Shown here one piece after another: positions 1-12,382 of a stretch of 64,000 nucleotides of DNA. Under the pieces are notes generated by a model. The model made no database searches and was not told the origin of the DNA. It was given only the letters and a program-made list of their open reading frames with translations. The DNA comes from Chamaecrista fasciculata (lineage: Eukaryota; Streptophyta; Magnoliopsida; Fabales; Fabaceae). The DNA is taken from assembly GCA_003254925.1 (NCBI GenBank), contig QANZ01056558.1, positions 62,001 to 126,000 on the forward strand, read 5' to 3'. Each line of letters starts with the position of its first letter. The stretch's first letter is position 1. A program made the translations under genes and the position numbers.

Positions 1-3000
1 ATCCGTGCCATTACCACCCATATGAGAAAACATGTGAGAAGAAAAATCCGGATGATGCATTTGCCAGCTACCAGGCAAACCTGAACTTCCCAGAGAACCC
101 ATGTGAAAACCAGAAGCTTCAGGAGACACTCCCAAATAAGAATGTTGCCTATCCCAGGGGGAGGCAGTTACAACTGGTGCTGACCCAACATGGTGGTCTA
201 TATGTGATGCTCTTAGCATATGTGGCTGCGTTCTAGGAAAGCCCGCCATTTGTGGAAGGCAAGGAGCACGAGCACCATTAACAAATGAGGGTGTTTTCTG
301 CCAAAGAATGGGACTTGGGGAAGGTTCCTGATGCAAATTGGAGCTGTTCCACACATGATAAAGCCCGTGGCGTGGGTGGCTTCCATTTCCTGAAGATTCA
401 AAATTAAAGAAAGGTGTAAGCTACCAGGATGACGTTTTAAGAGAACAATAAATTCACCTCTGCAATATTTTGCTCCTTCCTGTCACAATTCTTGATAGAC
501 AGGGAACCATTTTTTAAAACTGGAAAAAATAGGGTTATACATGAAGCTTCTTGAACATGTAAACATCCATTTCGAATTTCCACTTACCCACTCCATTAAA
601 ATCCACCAGATTCCCCGCTGAACCCATTCCCTGAATGTGCCTGCCATCTGAACCTTCTGTCACTCCTGTACCAATGTTGCCAGCCACATTGCCTACGATG
701 CTTGCAAAGTTGTAAGTACTACCATTAGCTAAACTATCATGATAATCAGGCAAGGAATGAGGGTGGAATCTTGGAACAGAGGCAAATTTCACTCCATCAA
801 GATAGCTACTGGCTTCCAAAACACCAGGCACTTTTCCTGAAGATGGCCCTCTCACTGCTTTGTGCAAGCTAGAATTCACGGGAGAGAACGCATTGTCAAT
901 TAATGCGTTAATAGGTTGCTGCATTGCAGAGTGAAATCCCGAACTAGATCCATTTTCTAAGCAGCCAGATGCAATTGCTGTAAATGTAGTGAAACCAAGA
1001 AGAACATTTGCTTCTTAAGAAAAATATTAATAATAATTAATAGTAATAATAGTAGTAATGAAATTAAGAATAAATAACATACAATCATACCCTTGTGTCT
1101 TAGTGATAAGTTGTCACAAAGACTTTGACCAAAATCAGGTTCATCTTGGCCCTTGTGAGACTGCTGTGTCAAACTACAAAGAGAATAAGGAAAGTCAAGG
1201 TGACCTCTCTCACAATTTTGTACTCAATCAACAGTTAAGTATGACATGATTAATTAAAGAGAAGAAAATAGTTATAAAGCAACAACAAAAGGAAAAGACT
1301 ATAGCCACCATGTTGTGCCCCTAGGTTGGCCAGGTTCAAGCTTGATCTGCTTCCCAGCAATGTCACTCCTGTTTAATGCACGAAGAGCAGCTTCTGCAGC
1401 TCTCACATCATAAAATTCAATGAATTTTTGATAATTCACATTTGGAGATTCATAGATCTGCAAGCAGAAATAAGTACTTGATTATGGTCATCTTCATAAT
1501 TTTCAAGCACCAAAAGGGTAAAAATCAATAATGATTACTTCTTTTATTTCTCCATAAAATCCAAATATCTGTTGAAGCTCATCATTTGAAACAGAAGAAT
1601 CGAGACCAGACAGCACCAGTGTACCATGGCTTATATCCTTTTCTGGAGCATTGTCCTAACAATTCAGCAAGTTAAGATACTTTTATGAGGAAAGCACCAA
1701 AAATGGAAACCAGAAGCAACTGAACAAGCAAAGAACATAGAAGTGACAATAAATGATAACAATCAATAGCACTGCCAACATTATCTAAATGATAACTATG
1801 GAAATGGCATTATGCATGCAGCGAACTGGCTAAAATTTGTACCTTTGGAATTGAATAATGTATGTCAAGTTTCCTAGACCTCAATGACCTATTTTGAAGT
1901 GCTTGCATTGCTTTTTGTGCTGCCCTTAGGTCACAGTAAGAAATCATCACAAACCCACGATGCTTGCAGGCTGTATAAATGGTTCGGATGTCTCCATATT
2001 GCTGTCAGAACAAACATAATAGTCCATTCACTTCTTCTAATTAATGGTATAAGAAATGCTTCTTGAGATAACATCTTTCAATATAAATGATCAAATATGC
2101 ACCTCAAAAAGAGCCGTTAGCTCAGAATCTTCAACATTGCTATTTATGTTTCTAACAAAAAGTGTTCTGGAAGGCTGTTCACCAAAAGGCAAATTTCCTT
2201 TGAAACCACCAAAATAACCAGAATCTGCATCCAGACCACTGATTGTTTTTCCCAAACTAGGATGTTCATCTCCTTCCAGCTCCATGCCTCCACCACTGCT
2301 AAACAAATCAAAGTCTTCATAATCTTCACTTGCCTTGGCATGAGAATTATGTCCTAATTCATCAGTAACACCAGAGAACAAATCATCTTCATCAGGAAGG
2401 AGATTCCCAATAGTGTCAGCCTCAATTTCTTTTAGAGATTTATGTGGTTCTTCCTCAGGAAGAGAACCTATGGTAAGAGGCTGATGAGACAGAAGATCAT
2501 TCCTTGTTAACCTCACTGCATCAAGATACACATATCAACACACATACAAGAATATCAGTTTCACTAGCACTAAAACCATGAAGCTTTAAAATAAAAAAAT
2601 AGACTCCCATGTTTTTAATTGAATGGTGAGGGGTTTGGGGAAGGATGTCTTATATACCCCCATCATATTAGGGAAGATAAGCTGCTGTTCTATGTTTACT
2701 ACAGAACTTTTTTCATAGAGTTTAGAAAAGAAATAGGTATCAATGCTGATCAGTTGAGGGTGCTAGACTTTCCATTATGCATCTTTGCAAGTTATCTTAG
2801 TATGCTAAAACAAGATCTTACATCTTCGGTTAAATATCTCAGATAGTGAGCTAGAGAATAGACTACTTTCATGAGCAGCAGTATTAGTGATGATCCCATT
2901 TCTAGTACCACCATAAGAGGTGGATTCTGGCTGCATAAATGCATTCGACCATGATCTGGGTTGATGATTCATTGATTCTTTGGTAGCCTTCAAAACATCA

Positions 3001-4249
3001 ATGATGCCTCCTCCGCTGACCAGCATTTTTTCTGGAACTTCTCCAGACAGGCTTGTCTGCGGCATAGGAAAGCCTGACTTTGCATTCATTTCTCGAGGTG
3101 ACGAAGTATTCAAAATGCTGCAAGGTGATGCCCCTATTTTCCCTGCAAAATAAATACAGCACAACCTATGTTATCAAACAACTAATAGATAGTACAGTAG
3201 ATACACTAGTTATATATGGAAAATATGCACAACCATGCACAATTGTGGAGACACAGACATGCTGAGAGAGACATTATGTAATTCAGTATTAGAATGAAAA
3301 AAGAAGAAACAAAATGGGATATCAACTGCCGCAAAAACCATATCCAAACTTCAAACCAGCAAAGTGTAGCGTAGGAAATCATCTGGTAACCATTAAAAAA
3401 AAACAGCTACACCACGATTAAAAATTGTAAGAACATAGTAGTCTCTTACAACAGTTTGTCATTAATGACTGCAGCAATAAAGTATTCATCACACTATTTT
3501 AATTTTAGAATTTAATGCAATTAATCATTTCAAGTGTACTTTCCACATGGATAATCATTATTACATGTGCTGCAAAATATTCACGTTAGATTTGGAAGAG
3601 CATGAGCGGAATATTGAACAAAAAGTACCATAATACCACTTATTGTAACCCTCCACAACTGAGACTGGAGACTTAATAGATAAAGAATCAATCAACAAAA
3701 ACATTCTCCTGTCAATTAACAAGGCCATTCAACAGGGATCTATCTGTCATTTTTTAGACTGATCATTTGTGTTTATTCACTTAATTATAAATGCCTATAT
3801 TTGTTAGACGGTTAGTTAAGAATGTTTGACATTAATGTAGAACTGAAACACATGTTTGACATTAATGTAGAACTGAAACACAAGCAAACGAGTTAGATAT
3901 ATAGAACTATTTGTGGGGGGAAAATTGATAGGTCATCACCGTGCAAAAATTGGTCATGAAAGGACTTCGGCTTCTGCAATCCAACGTTCCTCTGCCCAAC
4001 ATAATTCAAGACAGCTTTAGAAAACCAAGAGATCAGAAAGGCCATAGCAATACCATTCATTTCGCTGAGATCAGTAACATTTAGACAAAACGAGACCAAA
4101 GCCTTGAACAGTTAAAAAAGACAATCCAAGTCTTCTACCGTAAAATATATCATGAATCAAGGGGGAATAATACACACCTGGAATCCATTGTCATCAAAAA
4201 AGTCCGATGAGGCAGATAGGCCCCTCTGGTCCATTATTTCAAAAGGCAT
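1..4249 (-). CDS. Mei2-like RNA-binding protein (AML family), 5' part, cut by the window's left edge
   Basis: Ten coding exons read on the minus strand: 4249-4178, 3991-3940, 3142-2822, 2515-2103, 2001-1843, 1655-1539, 1457-1309, 1173-1091, 977-588 and 389 to beyond 1. All join in frame at GT-AG borders and give the first 691 or so residues. The start MPFEIMDQRG matches the usual AML N-terminus (MPSEIMDQRG as I remember it). RRM1 begins near residue 241 (RTLFVRNINSNVEDSELTALF) and crosses an exon border; RRM2 begins near residue 325 (GTLVLSGLDSSVSNDELQQI). The acidic stretch IGNLLPDEDDLFSGV and the Gly/Ser/His-rich tail are also family traits. The diagnostic C-terminal RRM3 is not in the window. 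The family binds RNA and acts in meiosis and vegetative growth. The family call is firm; the exact paralogue (AML1/4 or AML2/3/5) is not resolved. Confidence 0.93.
3823..3882. repeat. Perfect 30-bp tandem duplication in an intron
   Basis: Two identical 30-bp copies sit side by side at 3823-3852 and 3853-3882, beginning TGTTTGACATTAATG. They lie in the probable intron between exons 1 and 3 of the Mei2-like gene, in intron sequence below exon 2. Identity suggests a recent duplication. Confidence 0.9.
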
Positions 4250-5640
4250 CCTGCAGCTCTTAGTCCAAAACTCTGCAAATGAAGAATTAATGAAAGCTCC
4301 TCACTTGTTGGCTTTGCTAGACCAAGTTCCATGTCATCTGTTGGAAATTAAGGTCATTTTCTGAACAAAGAAGACAGATGACTATAAACAAGGAACTCCA
4401 TAATAAACTTGATATTGACCAAAAAACAAAATAAAAGCTACTTCAGATTCAGAAAGAACCATTGAGCCAATCATCTCAACAAGTAGAGCACCATGGAAAT
4501 TATTAAAAAAATAAAAAATAAAAACTGCTTCCTCATTCTAATGGCATAATTTAAATATATCAGTGATAGACTAAGCCAGAAATAACTATATTTTCAACTA
4601 AATGCCACCAGAATCAAGAATAACACGGGTTAATATTGTGAAAAGAGGAAAGCTCGTTGCTTACCTAAAATCGACCTAACACGGTTGAGTCATTCCGAAC
4701 CAAGAAAAAAGAAACAAAACCATCAAAAAGAGAGTAGGATTTTCATTTTATCTTAGAGAAAATTGCATGTAGCTTGAGTCTATAATCCTCCTGCTTAGTT
4801 TTTGTCAGCAAGATGAGCAGATGAAAGGAAGACTTCAGAGAAAAACAAACACCTCAAACAATGCCAGATCAAGTTCAGAAAACCGAATTTTCAGAGAAGG
4901 AAGAACTGAGATTCACATAAAGAAGCTCTAAATTGAACATCAGTGACAGCAACAGAGAATTACACACAAGTCATGAATTGTCAAACCAACAAATAAACAC
5001 TCACCTTTCTAAAATTGAACACCATCTCGCCTTCACACAAATCTCAAAATTCTTTCTCCTCAGGTCACTACACAAAATTCAGCAACTCCTCATCTGGAAA
5101 CTCGAGAAGAAAGAGTAAGAAAGAAACAAAAAAGAAATTGAATCTCACAGGAAGGTCTTCGGAGCACAAATAATTCAGAGATATAGAAGATCTCAGCTTA
5201 TTTGCTACTCCGTTGCAAAATCTCCTTCCATCTCTCTTCGCATTGCCTTCTGGCGATCTCTCACTACACGAGAAAACGAGAGAATATTCTTTTCTTTTTC
5301 CTTTTTGTTTGCTTCTATCGACACAAAACTCCACTCTCTCTCTCTTTCTCTCTCCCGAAGAAATGGAAAAGAATAATTCAGAATTCACAGCTCAAATCGG
5401 GAAACTAACTATTCCGGCGAGCGTAAGGCGAATCTCCGGCGATCGCGGTCGCCGGTCGCCTTCTGGTTTGGAGAGAGAATCAGACAACACAACAGAGTTT
5501 TAAGCTTTGAAAGAGAAAGAAAAAGAAAAGAAGAAATAGAAAGAAAGAGAGAAGAGAGAGAAATAGAAACAGAATTAGAAATAGAGAGAGAAGACAAGAG
5601 GAAGAAGGAAGGAAGGAAAGCGTGTTAGCTTAGCTTTAAA
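4250..5640 (-). promoter_or_regulatory. 5' leader, leader introns and start region of the Mei2-like gene
   Basis: A 3' splice site lies just upstream of the ATG (TTTGCAG then AGTTTTGG on the minus strand, near 4275), so the leader is spliced. Donor-like sites at about 4662-4670 and 5002-5008 suggest one or more untranslated exons. The stretch 5270-5640 is rich in CT on the minus strand (GA on the plus strand), typical of plant 5' leaders and core promoters. The exact transcription start cannot be fixed. Short open frames here are low complexity and look non-coding. Confidence 0.5.
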
Positions 5641-6220
5641 ATACAAAAACAAAAAAGAAGGAAAGAGAGAGAAAAAATAAATATTATTTTTAATTAAATT
5701 AAAAAGAAAAGAAGAGAGAGAATATAGGCGCAGGTTGTGTGTTTGTGTGTTTTTCGGGGTTTGGTTGTAATAAAAGATAACTTTTTAAAAATAAATCAGA
5801 CTCTTACCAATATATATAAATACATAAACGACAACTCATTTTTCTGCGTTTTGACACTAAAAGCTTTTGATTCAGCAGCACTTGAAGGCTGAACCTGCCC
5901 TCTAATCAATTTTTTGGATTTTGAATTTATTTCAAGTTAAATGTATGGATTATTTTATTTAATTTTTCTCAATCCATGTCTTAAAAACACGTTTTCTGAA
6001 ATTTGTGTTAAATTTATTTCCCTTAGTTCAGTATTATTCCTAGCCGCTTATCTTAGGGAAAAAGTATTAGTTTTTAATTATTGAGATATTTCTTTTATAT
6101 TTATATTTTGGTAATAAATCATTATTATTTAAAAATATATATCAACTTGATATCATTTAAAACTAAATTGCATTTATATAATAAAATACTAATACAAGTC
6201 TTCTAATTAAATTTTAGGCG
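5641..6220. other. AT-rich intergenic stretch, no gene seen
   Basis: A purine-rich start followed by AT-rich sequence. I see no reading frame with family features and no recognisable repeat before the array at 6244. Confidence 0.5.
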
Positions 6221-6243
6221 AGAGTGGTTGTGGTTCTACTATA

Positions 6244-7110
6244 ATGAGTACATCACATTATATGTGTCTCGTTTTTTAAAATGGATCATCTGTCATGCAA
6301 ATACACTACAGTGTAAAAAGATAAAGAGAGTTAGAAAGAAAAAAAAATATTAGTGGGGTCCACGTTTCTCTCTCTGCTATGAGTACATCACATTTTATGT
6401 GTCTGATTCTTTAAGTTTTTTTTGTCGCTTGTAAAGAGATAAGAGAGGTTAGAAAGAGGAAATATTAGTGGGATCCATGTTTCTCTCTAACTCTTTGCAA
6501 TGAGTACATCACATTCTATGTGTCTCGTTTTTTGAAATTGATCATCTGCCATGCAAATACACTGCAATGTAGAGAGATAAAGAGACTGAGTTAGAAAGAG
6601 AAAATATTAGTGGGATCTACGTTTCTCTCTCTAACTCTCTCTGCTATGAGTACATCACATTTTATGTGTCTGATTCTTTGAATTTTTTTTTGTCGCTTGT
6701 AGAGAAATAAAGAGAGAGTTAGATTGAGAAAATATTAGTGAAATCCACGTTTCTCTCTGTAACTCTCTCTGCTATGAGTACATCACACATTTTATGTGTC
6801 TGATTCTGAGTTTTTTTTGTCGCTTGTAGAAAGATAAAGAGAGAGTTAGAAAGAGAAAATATTAGTGGGATTCGTGTTTCTCTCTCTAACTCTCTCTACA
6901 ATGAGTACATCACATTCTATGTGTCTCGTTTTTTGAAAATGGATCATCTGCCATACAAATACACTACAACGTAGAGAGATAAAAAGAGAGTTACAAGAGA
7001 AAAATATTAGTGGAATCCACGTTTCTCTCTCTAAACTCTCTCTGTAATGAGTACATCACATTTTATGTGTCTGATTCTTTGAGTTTTTTTGTCGCTTGTT
7101 TCTTATCTTT
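6244..7110. repeat. Seven-unit tandem array with two unit types, each with a hairpin
   Basis: Units start with ATGAGTACATCACATT at 6244, 6379, 6500, 6646, 6774, 6901 and 7047, so unit lengths are 135, 121, 146, 128, 127 and 146. Two types alternate. Type A continues with GTCTCGTTTTTTGAAA and ATCATCTGCCATGCAAATAC; type B continues with GTCTGATTCTTTGAG and TTTTTGTCGCTTGTAGA. The order is A-B-A-B-B-A-B. Both types end in an inverted repeat, AGAGAGTTAGAAAGAGAAA versus TTTCTCTCTCTAACTCTCT, around a loop of about 18 nt containing ATATTAGTGGGATCCACG. I know no named family that matches. Confidence 0.9.

Positions 7111-7114
<4 letters not shown>

Positions 7115-7141
<27 letters not shown>
7115..7141. 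repeat. AT dinucleotide microsatellite
   Basis: About 13 AT steps directly after the last unit of the hairpin array. Confidence 0.9.
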
Positions 7142-7148
<7 letters not shown>

Positions 7149-7360
7149 ATGGGTATTATGGCTTTGTATTTTTATAAGTAAGTTTTTTAATGAAAATAAA
7201 ATATATATTGTCTCAAAAGCAATAACTTGACTACAAATGTGAAATTATGAAAATGAAATATTCATTGTTTTCGGATAAAGAAAATCATTGAAATCCTTAT
7301 AATTTCTTTGTTTATTGATGGTACCTTAATATACACATAATTACTAGTATTTATAATTAT

Positions 7361-8010
7361 GGCTAAAGTCTTATTTTGGTCCCTCAGTTATGTTCAGTGT
7401 TCCAAATTGGTCCCCCAGTTATTTTTCGTTCCATATTGGTCCCCCAGTTATGCAAAATTTGACAAAGTTGGTCCCTCTAACAGTTTTCATCCATTTTTCC
7501 TTAAAAAAAAAGAGACAAAATTGATATTTAACTCCTAAAAGTTTAAATTTTTTGCATCAAGGACCTTTTTCTCTATAATAGAACCAAAATGTAAGAAAGA
7601 AGAAATATTTGAGGGTTTTAATTTATTTTACACAAAAAAACACACCTCTCTCTCTCTCTCTATGTCTCCTGACGCATTCCTTCACCGTCTTCGCTCTCTC
7701 CGAATTTGCCAAGATAGAGAGAAGAGATTGTGTTTTTTGTGTAAAATAAACTAAAACCCCCAAGTATTTCTTCTTTATTACATTTTGGTTCTATTATAGA
7801 GAAAAAGGTCCTTGGTGCAAAAAATTTAAACTTTTAGGAGTTAAATATCAATTTTGTCTTTTTTTTTAACGGAAAAATGGATGGAAACTGTTAGAGGGAC
7901 CAACTTTGTCAAATTTTGCATAACTGAGGGACCAATATGGAACGAAAAATAACTGGGGGACCAATTTAGAACACTAAGCATAACTGAGAAACTAAAATAG
8001 GACTTTAGCC
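7361..8010. mobile_element. Fold-back MITE (Mutator-like), 650 bp with 9-bp target duplication
   Basis: The whole element is a long inverted repeat. It opens GGCTAAAGTCTTATTTTGG and closes with the matching CTAAAATAGGACTTTAGCC. Arms of about 280 bp surround a short centre near 7640-7720 that holds a CT run. The 9 bp TATAATTAT flank it exactly on both sides (7352-7360 and 8011-8019). Long terminal inverted repeats plus a 9-bp duplication point to the Mutator superfamily. There is no transposase, so it is non-autonomous. Confidence 0.92.
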
Positions 8011-8019
8011 TATAATTAT

Positions 8020-10025
8020 TATGATGATTATTACACAATATACATGCATCTCTCATGATTGGAAAAGTTTTAATTGCTCACAAAATAGAAAGCTGTATAT
8101 ATACACTTTTAAATGGTTATATTTGTTTGCATATGTGCTGAATTAATTTTATTCTTTTTCTAAATATGCTAAACTATTCTATTAAGTTTATTAATCACAC
8201 AATCCGTGTCTCAGCATTGAATCTTTAGAAAATTTAGATCTTCTTATTCGATTTGAATAATTTCCTTGTGGTCATTTTCAATGAATAATTCGTTTAAATT
8301 TATTTAATTCATTACCTTTTATGAAAATTATTTTAAAAAAAATTACCGATATTTAAGGCTTAAATTTTAAGCACATAGATATCCTAATATTGCTCAAGTG
8401 CTTGTAAGAGAAGAATAATACGTTAATGTTCGTAAGATATCTGACGAAAAGAAAAAAATCTTTGTCTAACACTCTAACTCTAACATACAGACAATCCAAT
8501 CAGTTACAAAGCACAAGCTTAATCACGTTATAACGTTTTTCTTTTTTTAAAAAAAAAAATATAATATGGAATAAAATATTGAAATTATTAAAGTTTTCTT
8601 TTCATAGTATTAATGCAAATTAATGATATTTTATGATTTATTAAAAATTAATCTTAACATTTTATCATGGTAAAAAAAGGAAATTTTAAGTTTTGAAAAA
8701 ATAACAAAATATTTCCCAAGTTTATCATGTTGTATTGTTGTCTAAAAAAAACTTATTATTATGAGAATGTTATTATTTGTTAATTTCTATAGAATATTGT
8801 AGTAACTATATGGTATTCATTCAAAATTAATGGATGGTAACAGTACCCGATATTCAATACCATATACCTATAATATAAATATTTTATATATATTTATTAT
8901 ATTTTTAATTATTTTATTTTAATTAACGAATATTAGATATCGAATATATAGATTTTTTAATTAGGATATCATATTTTATATCAATTATTTTTAGGTATTT
9001 TGAGTATTTATTAGATACTATATATCAAATTAGATACAAATATTAATTTATCAAATATAAATAAAGGACCAATATTGAATATGATAAATAGATACGAATA
9101 GAAATAATAAAAAAAAACTATTTAGTACTCTATATCTGTTGCAATTCATAATTCACAATTATATTTGCCATAAAATGATCATATATAGTTAAAAGACTTT
9201 AGGGAGATATTTGTCAACCCTCATAATTAAATTTGATGTTTATAGAATAATCTTTTATATTTTATGAAAAAAATTACAAAAAATAATTTAATTGGATATC
9301 TGTAAATCTTTATTAATTAATGGATTATATATATACAAACAAAAGTTATAGTTAAAGCCTTTACAATAAAAAAATAGAAGTTGAATTAATTACAATTAAA
9401 AAAAAGACAAACTAATGTATTTGTATTCCGAAAAAATAAAAGAAAATAAAAATAATAAACCTGAAGCTCCTATTGGTCAATTAAACGCGAAACAAAATTT
9501 TGGTAGAATTCTGGTAAGATTATAAAGTGAAACAGAAACTTCATTTAAGGAACATGTTACATGTTAATCTATCTATCTATATATCTATCTTTTTGTTCCT
9601 TCTTGTGTTTGTGTAGTACTATTGTCTAATTCACGAACCTCAGTTTCGTGTACGAAAATGTTTTTCAATCTTAACTGAATTTGCTGTTCTTCCCTATTAC
9701 TCCAGATGAGGATCCATGTTCAAATTATATGTATATATATATATATTAACTTTTGTTTTTTTTTCTTTGCCTGAATAAATTAATTTTGTTTTCAAAAAAT
9801 GATTCTTTTTTCCAAATTAAAGTGCAACGATGGTACTTTTCAAATGGAATTAAGAAAAAAAAGTCTTCTGGAATTTTATTTAAATCATATTTATTTAATA
9901 AAAAACATAAATTTAAATTGTTCTACTTCTAAAGAAATGGTATTTGTTAGATGCATATTTAATACTAGTGATTTTAATATATATATATATATATATACTT
10001 TGTTTTAAAGTTATTTTAAATTAAT
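8020..10025. other. AT-rich intergenic stretch, no gene seen
   Basis: Very AT-rich with runs of A and T, and short TA repeats near 9730 and 9980. Open frames here are short and of low complexity. Confidence 0.5.
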
Positions 10026-10029
10026 TCTT

Positions 10030-10385
10030 TAATATAATATTTATGATAAGGTAGAGACCGGTCAGTCTCAAGCATACAGCAGACCCATTTAAGGTCAAGT
10101 GGAGGACTAAGCTCACCTTACACCCAATCGAGCTACCAAAAATCATTATCATGACGGTTAAAGCAGCGATGACCTCTCTCCATCAAATATATATGTGGGG
10201 ATCACTGATACCCCATGATCCTTGCCCCCAACCTCTATAAATAAGACTCTAGGTAACCTCTAAACACAACTTACACATTACTAACTCTTACTCTGCTAAT
10301 TTATTGACTTAGCCATCAGAGACTCTCTTGGCGACCAAACCCTCCCAACGAAGTTTGTGCCGAACGAATGAATGTTGGCGAATTT
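10030..10385 (+). mobile_element. LTR-like fragment (old LTR retroelement remnant)
   Basis: GC rises sharply against the flanks. There is a TATA-like CCTCTATAAATAAGACTC near 10233, then a segment resembling the transcribed end of plant LTRs (TGACTTAGCCATCAGAG near 10305). No partner LTR or internal region is visible nearby, so this is at most a solo or partial LTR. The family is not determined. Confidence 0.45.
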
Positions 10386-11090
10386 AAGAGCAATATCAAA
10401 TTACATTATCACAATCTTATATTTAAAATAATAATTATTAAAACATATATGTAAAATTTGGTTCTATAATAAAAGCAATCCTATTTAAAATATTATCAAA
10501 AATTAAATATACACACATCTTGCAAGAGAAATTCACATGTTTGCGAAGTTATTTAATTACATATCTTGTATTAATTAATTGGGGTTGGGTCTGATGAAAG
10601 TGACTAATATATTGTAATAAGAAGTTATTTAATTACACATCTTGTATTATATTTATTTTTCATACATAGATTTATGCTTTAACTAAAGTTTTATTTAAAA
10701 ACAATAAAGAGATGAATACAAAATATTCAATTATTTACCTCTATCTTATCACGTCTCATAAATATATTATTGTCATATTGTGACTTTCTTTTATATATAT
10801 GTTTATTTAATATTACAATTTAAATAAAAACACATAGAATACTCTTGTTTGCCTATATTAATTTAATTTATATTTTCGTTACAAGCAAAGTGACTATTGT
10901 AGCATGTTNTTTATTCAATTCTCACTTTTTTTATTTAAATCCATTTAACTTGATTATATATACATATTGAAAAATTATTTAAATTGGCCATATATTCTAT
11001 TTATAAACTTTGAATTGATCAAAAATTCTATTAGATATGTTTGATGCATCAATTTCTTTTATTCATTTAACCTTTTGAACATATTAGCTA

Positions 11091-11363
11091 CTAGGGGCTT
11101 GGCGTGCCCATGTAACATTTGAATTGATTTAAAATTAAAGAGTACATAAAATTCTTATGTTGATAAATGAGTAAGTTTGGGACCAATTTGAAAAATTATA
11201 AAAATATGTAAGATTCATCTAAAATAAATAAAATATTTAGGACTAATTTGAAATTACTTCATATATTTGGGACTAATTAGAAATTTTGACTTCCTATATA
11301 AAATAATAATTTCTATACTAATGTGGGAGCACGACCAGAAGACTCCTCCCACATATAATATAG
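11091..11363. repeat. Dispersed repeat, related to the copy at 40.34 kb
   Basis: Begins CTAGGGGCTTGGCGTGCC and continues with TTTGAATTGATTTAAA and GAGTAAGTTTGGGACCAATT. The same order of blocks is found at 40343-40487. The end near 11350 (AATATAGTATAGATATAG) resembles the terminus of an unnamed plant repeat. No coding sequence. The type is not established. Confidence 0.55.
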
Positions 11364-11435
11364 TATAGATATAGTAAGTTTTTTTATTGTAAGTTTTATT
11401 TACATTTTTTATGCTATCATGGTGGTATTATCTGG

Positions 11436-12382
11436 TGTTGAAATCCTACATTGTTTGGTTAAAGAGCATTTTAACACTATATAGGTGATAAATTAAATAA
11501 TGAATGGGCTTACCTAGTTCAAATGAAAAGCTGTTGGGGCTAGAGGAGATACGAAGTGACCTGCAAAAGATTTCATAGGGGGCCCTGCGAAGAACACTCT
11601 GACGCTCAAGTTAGAATGGGAGTCAATTGAGAGTAAGAGAATTCTGAGACAAAGAGAAGCTAACCTTAAACTGGCGGCATTTTGGAGTATTATAGAGTAG
11701 TGATAAATAGTGGCTAACGCAGGGAACGCTCCATGTTCTGGCCCACGATTTCCTTTAACGGAAGAGGTGGGAGCCCATGAAATGCAAAGCAAGGCAATCA
11801 TGGGAGAGTGGAGTGCGTGGGTAGTTCGGCCATTGAGCATTTGCGCAGTGTGGGCTTGACCGAGTCCGGGAACGCCTCGAGCCATGCGAACAGGCATTTG
11901 ACCGAGTCAGGGAGCACTCCGAGGTATCCGGGGAACGGGCTTGGCCTGGTACGAAGGCCAAGTAAGCGAATTGTGCTACAAAGAGGTAGATATCTTTTGT
12001 TCTCCACCTCTCAATTGTCGAATGTTAGTTTCACACCTCGAGATTCGTGTAAAATATTATTGAAACAACTCTCAATGAAAGAGAGTTGTTTCAGTGTGTA
12101 TATATATATAGAAGGATGACTTGTGTAACTAACATTCTTTTGAGGTGAGTTAGAGACATTTCTACATAGTATCAAAGTCTAGTTTAAGCATGTGTGGATT
12201 GATGACTCGTATTGTAGGCTGCCCTGAGGATAACCCGTTGGCTTCACGTTCTTATATCGGGCGTGAAGGGGACGCATTGAAGTCTCACATCGCTTGGTTA
12301 AAGAACATTCTAACTCTCTATATATATTGAAACAACACTCTCCTCTTGAGATTTTTTTTAGATGAGTTTAGGCCTTTCTACA
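11436..12382 (+). mobile_element. TRIM-like short LTR element with a probable insertion in its first LTR
   Basis: TGTTGAAATCCTACATTGTT at 11436 and TTGAAGTCTCACATCGCTTG near 12276 are the two LTR starts; both LTRs end in TTTCTACA (about 12166 and 12382). A primer-binding-like TAGTATCAAAGTC follows the first LTR at 12167, matching the Met-tRNA type seen in TRIMs. A purine tract (GTGAAGGGGA) precedes the second LTR. The inner part is only about 110 bp, with no protein genes. The second LTR is about 108 bp, while the first is spread over about 730 bp, so some 600 bp of unrelated, GC-richer DNA seems to have inserted (about 11485-12090). No matching target duplication is seen. Old and decayed. 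Confidence 0.5.

Noticed and set aside
11514-12119. Overlapping open frames of 70-130 residues on both strands in the GC-richer block
   Set aside because: Frames overlap on both strands, none shows a domain, and the block looks like an insertion in a TRIM-like LTR.
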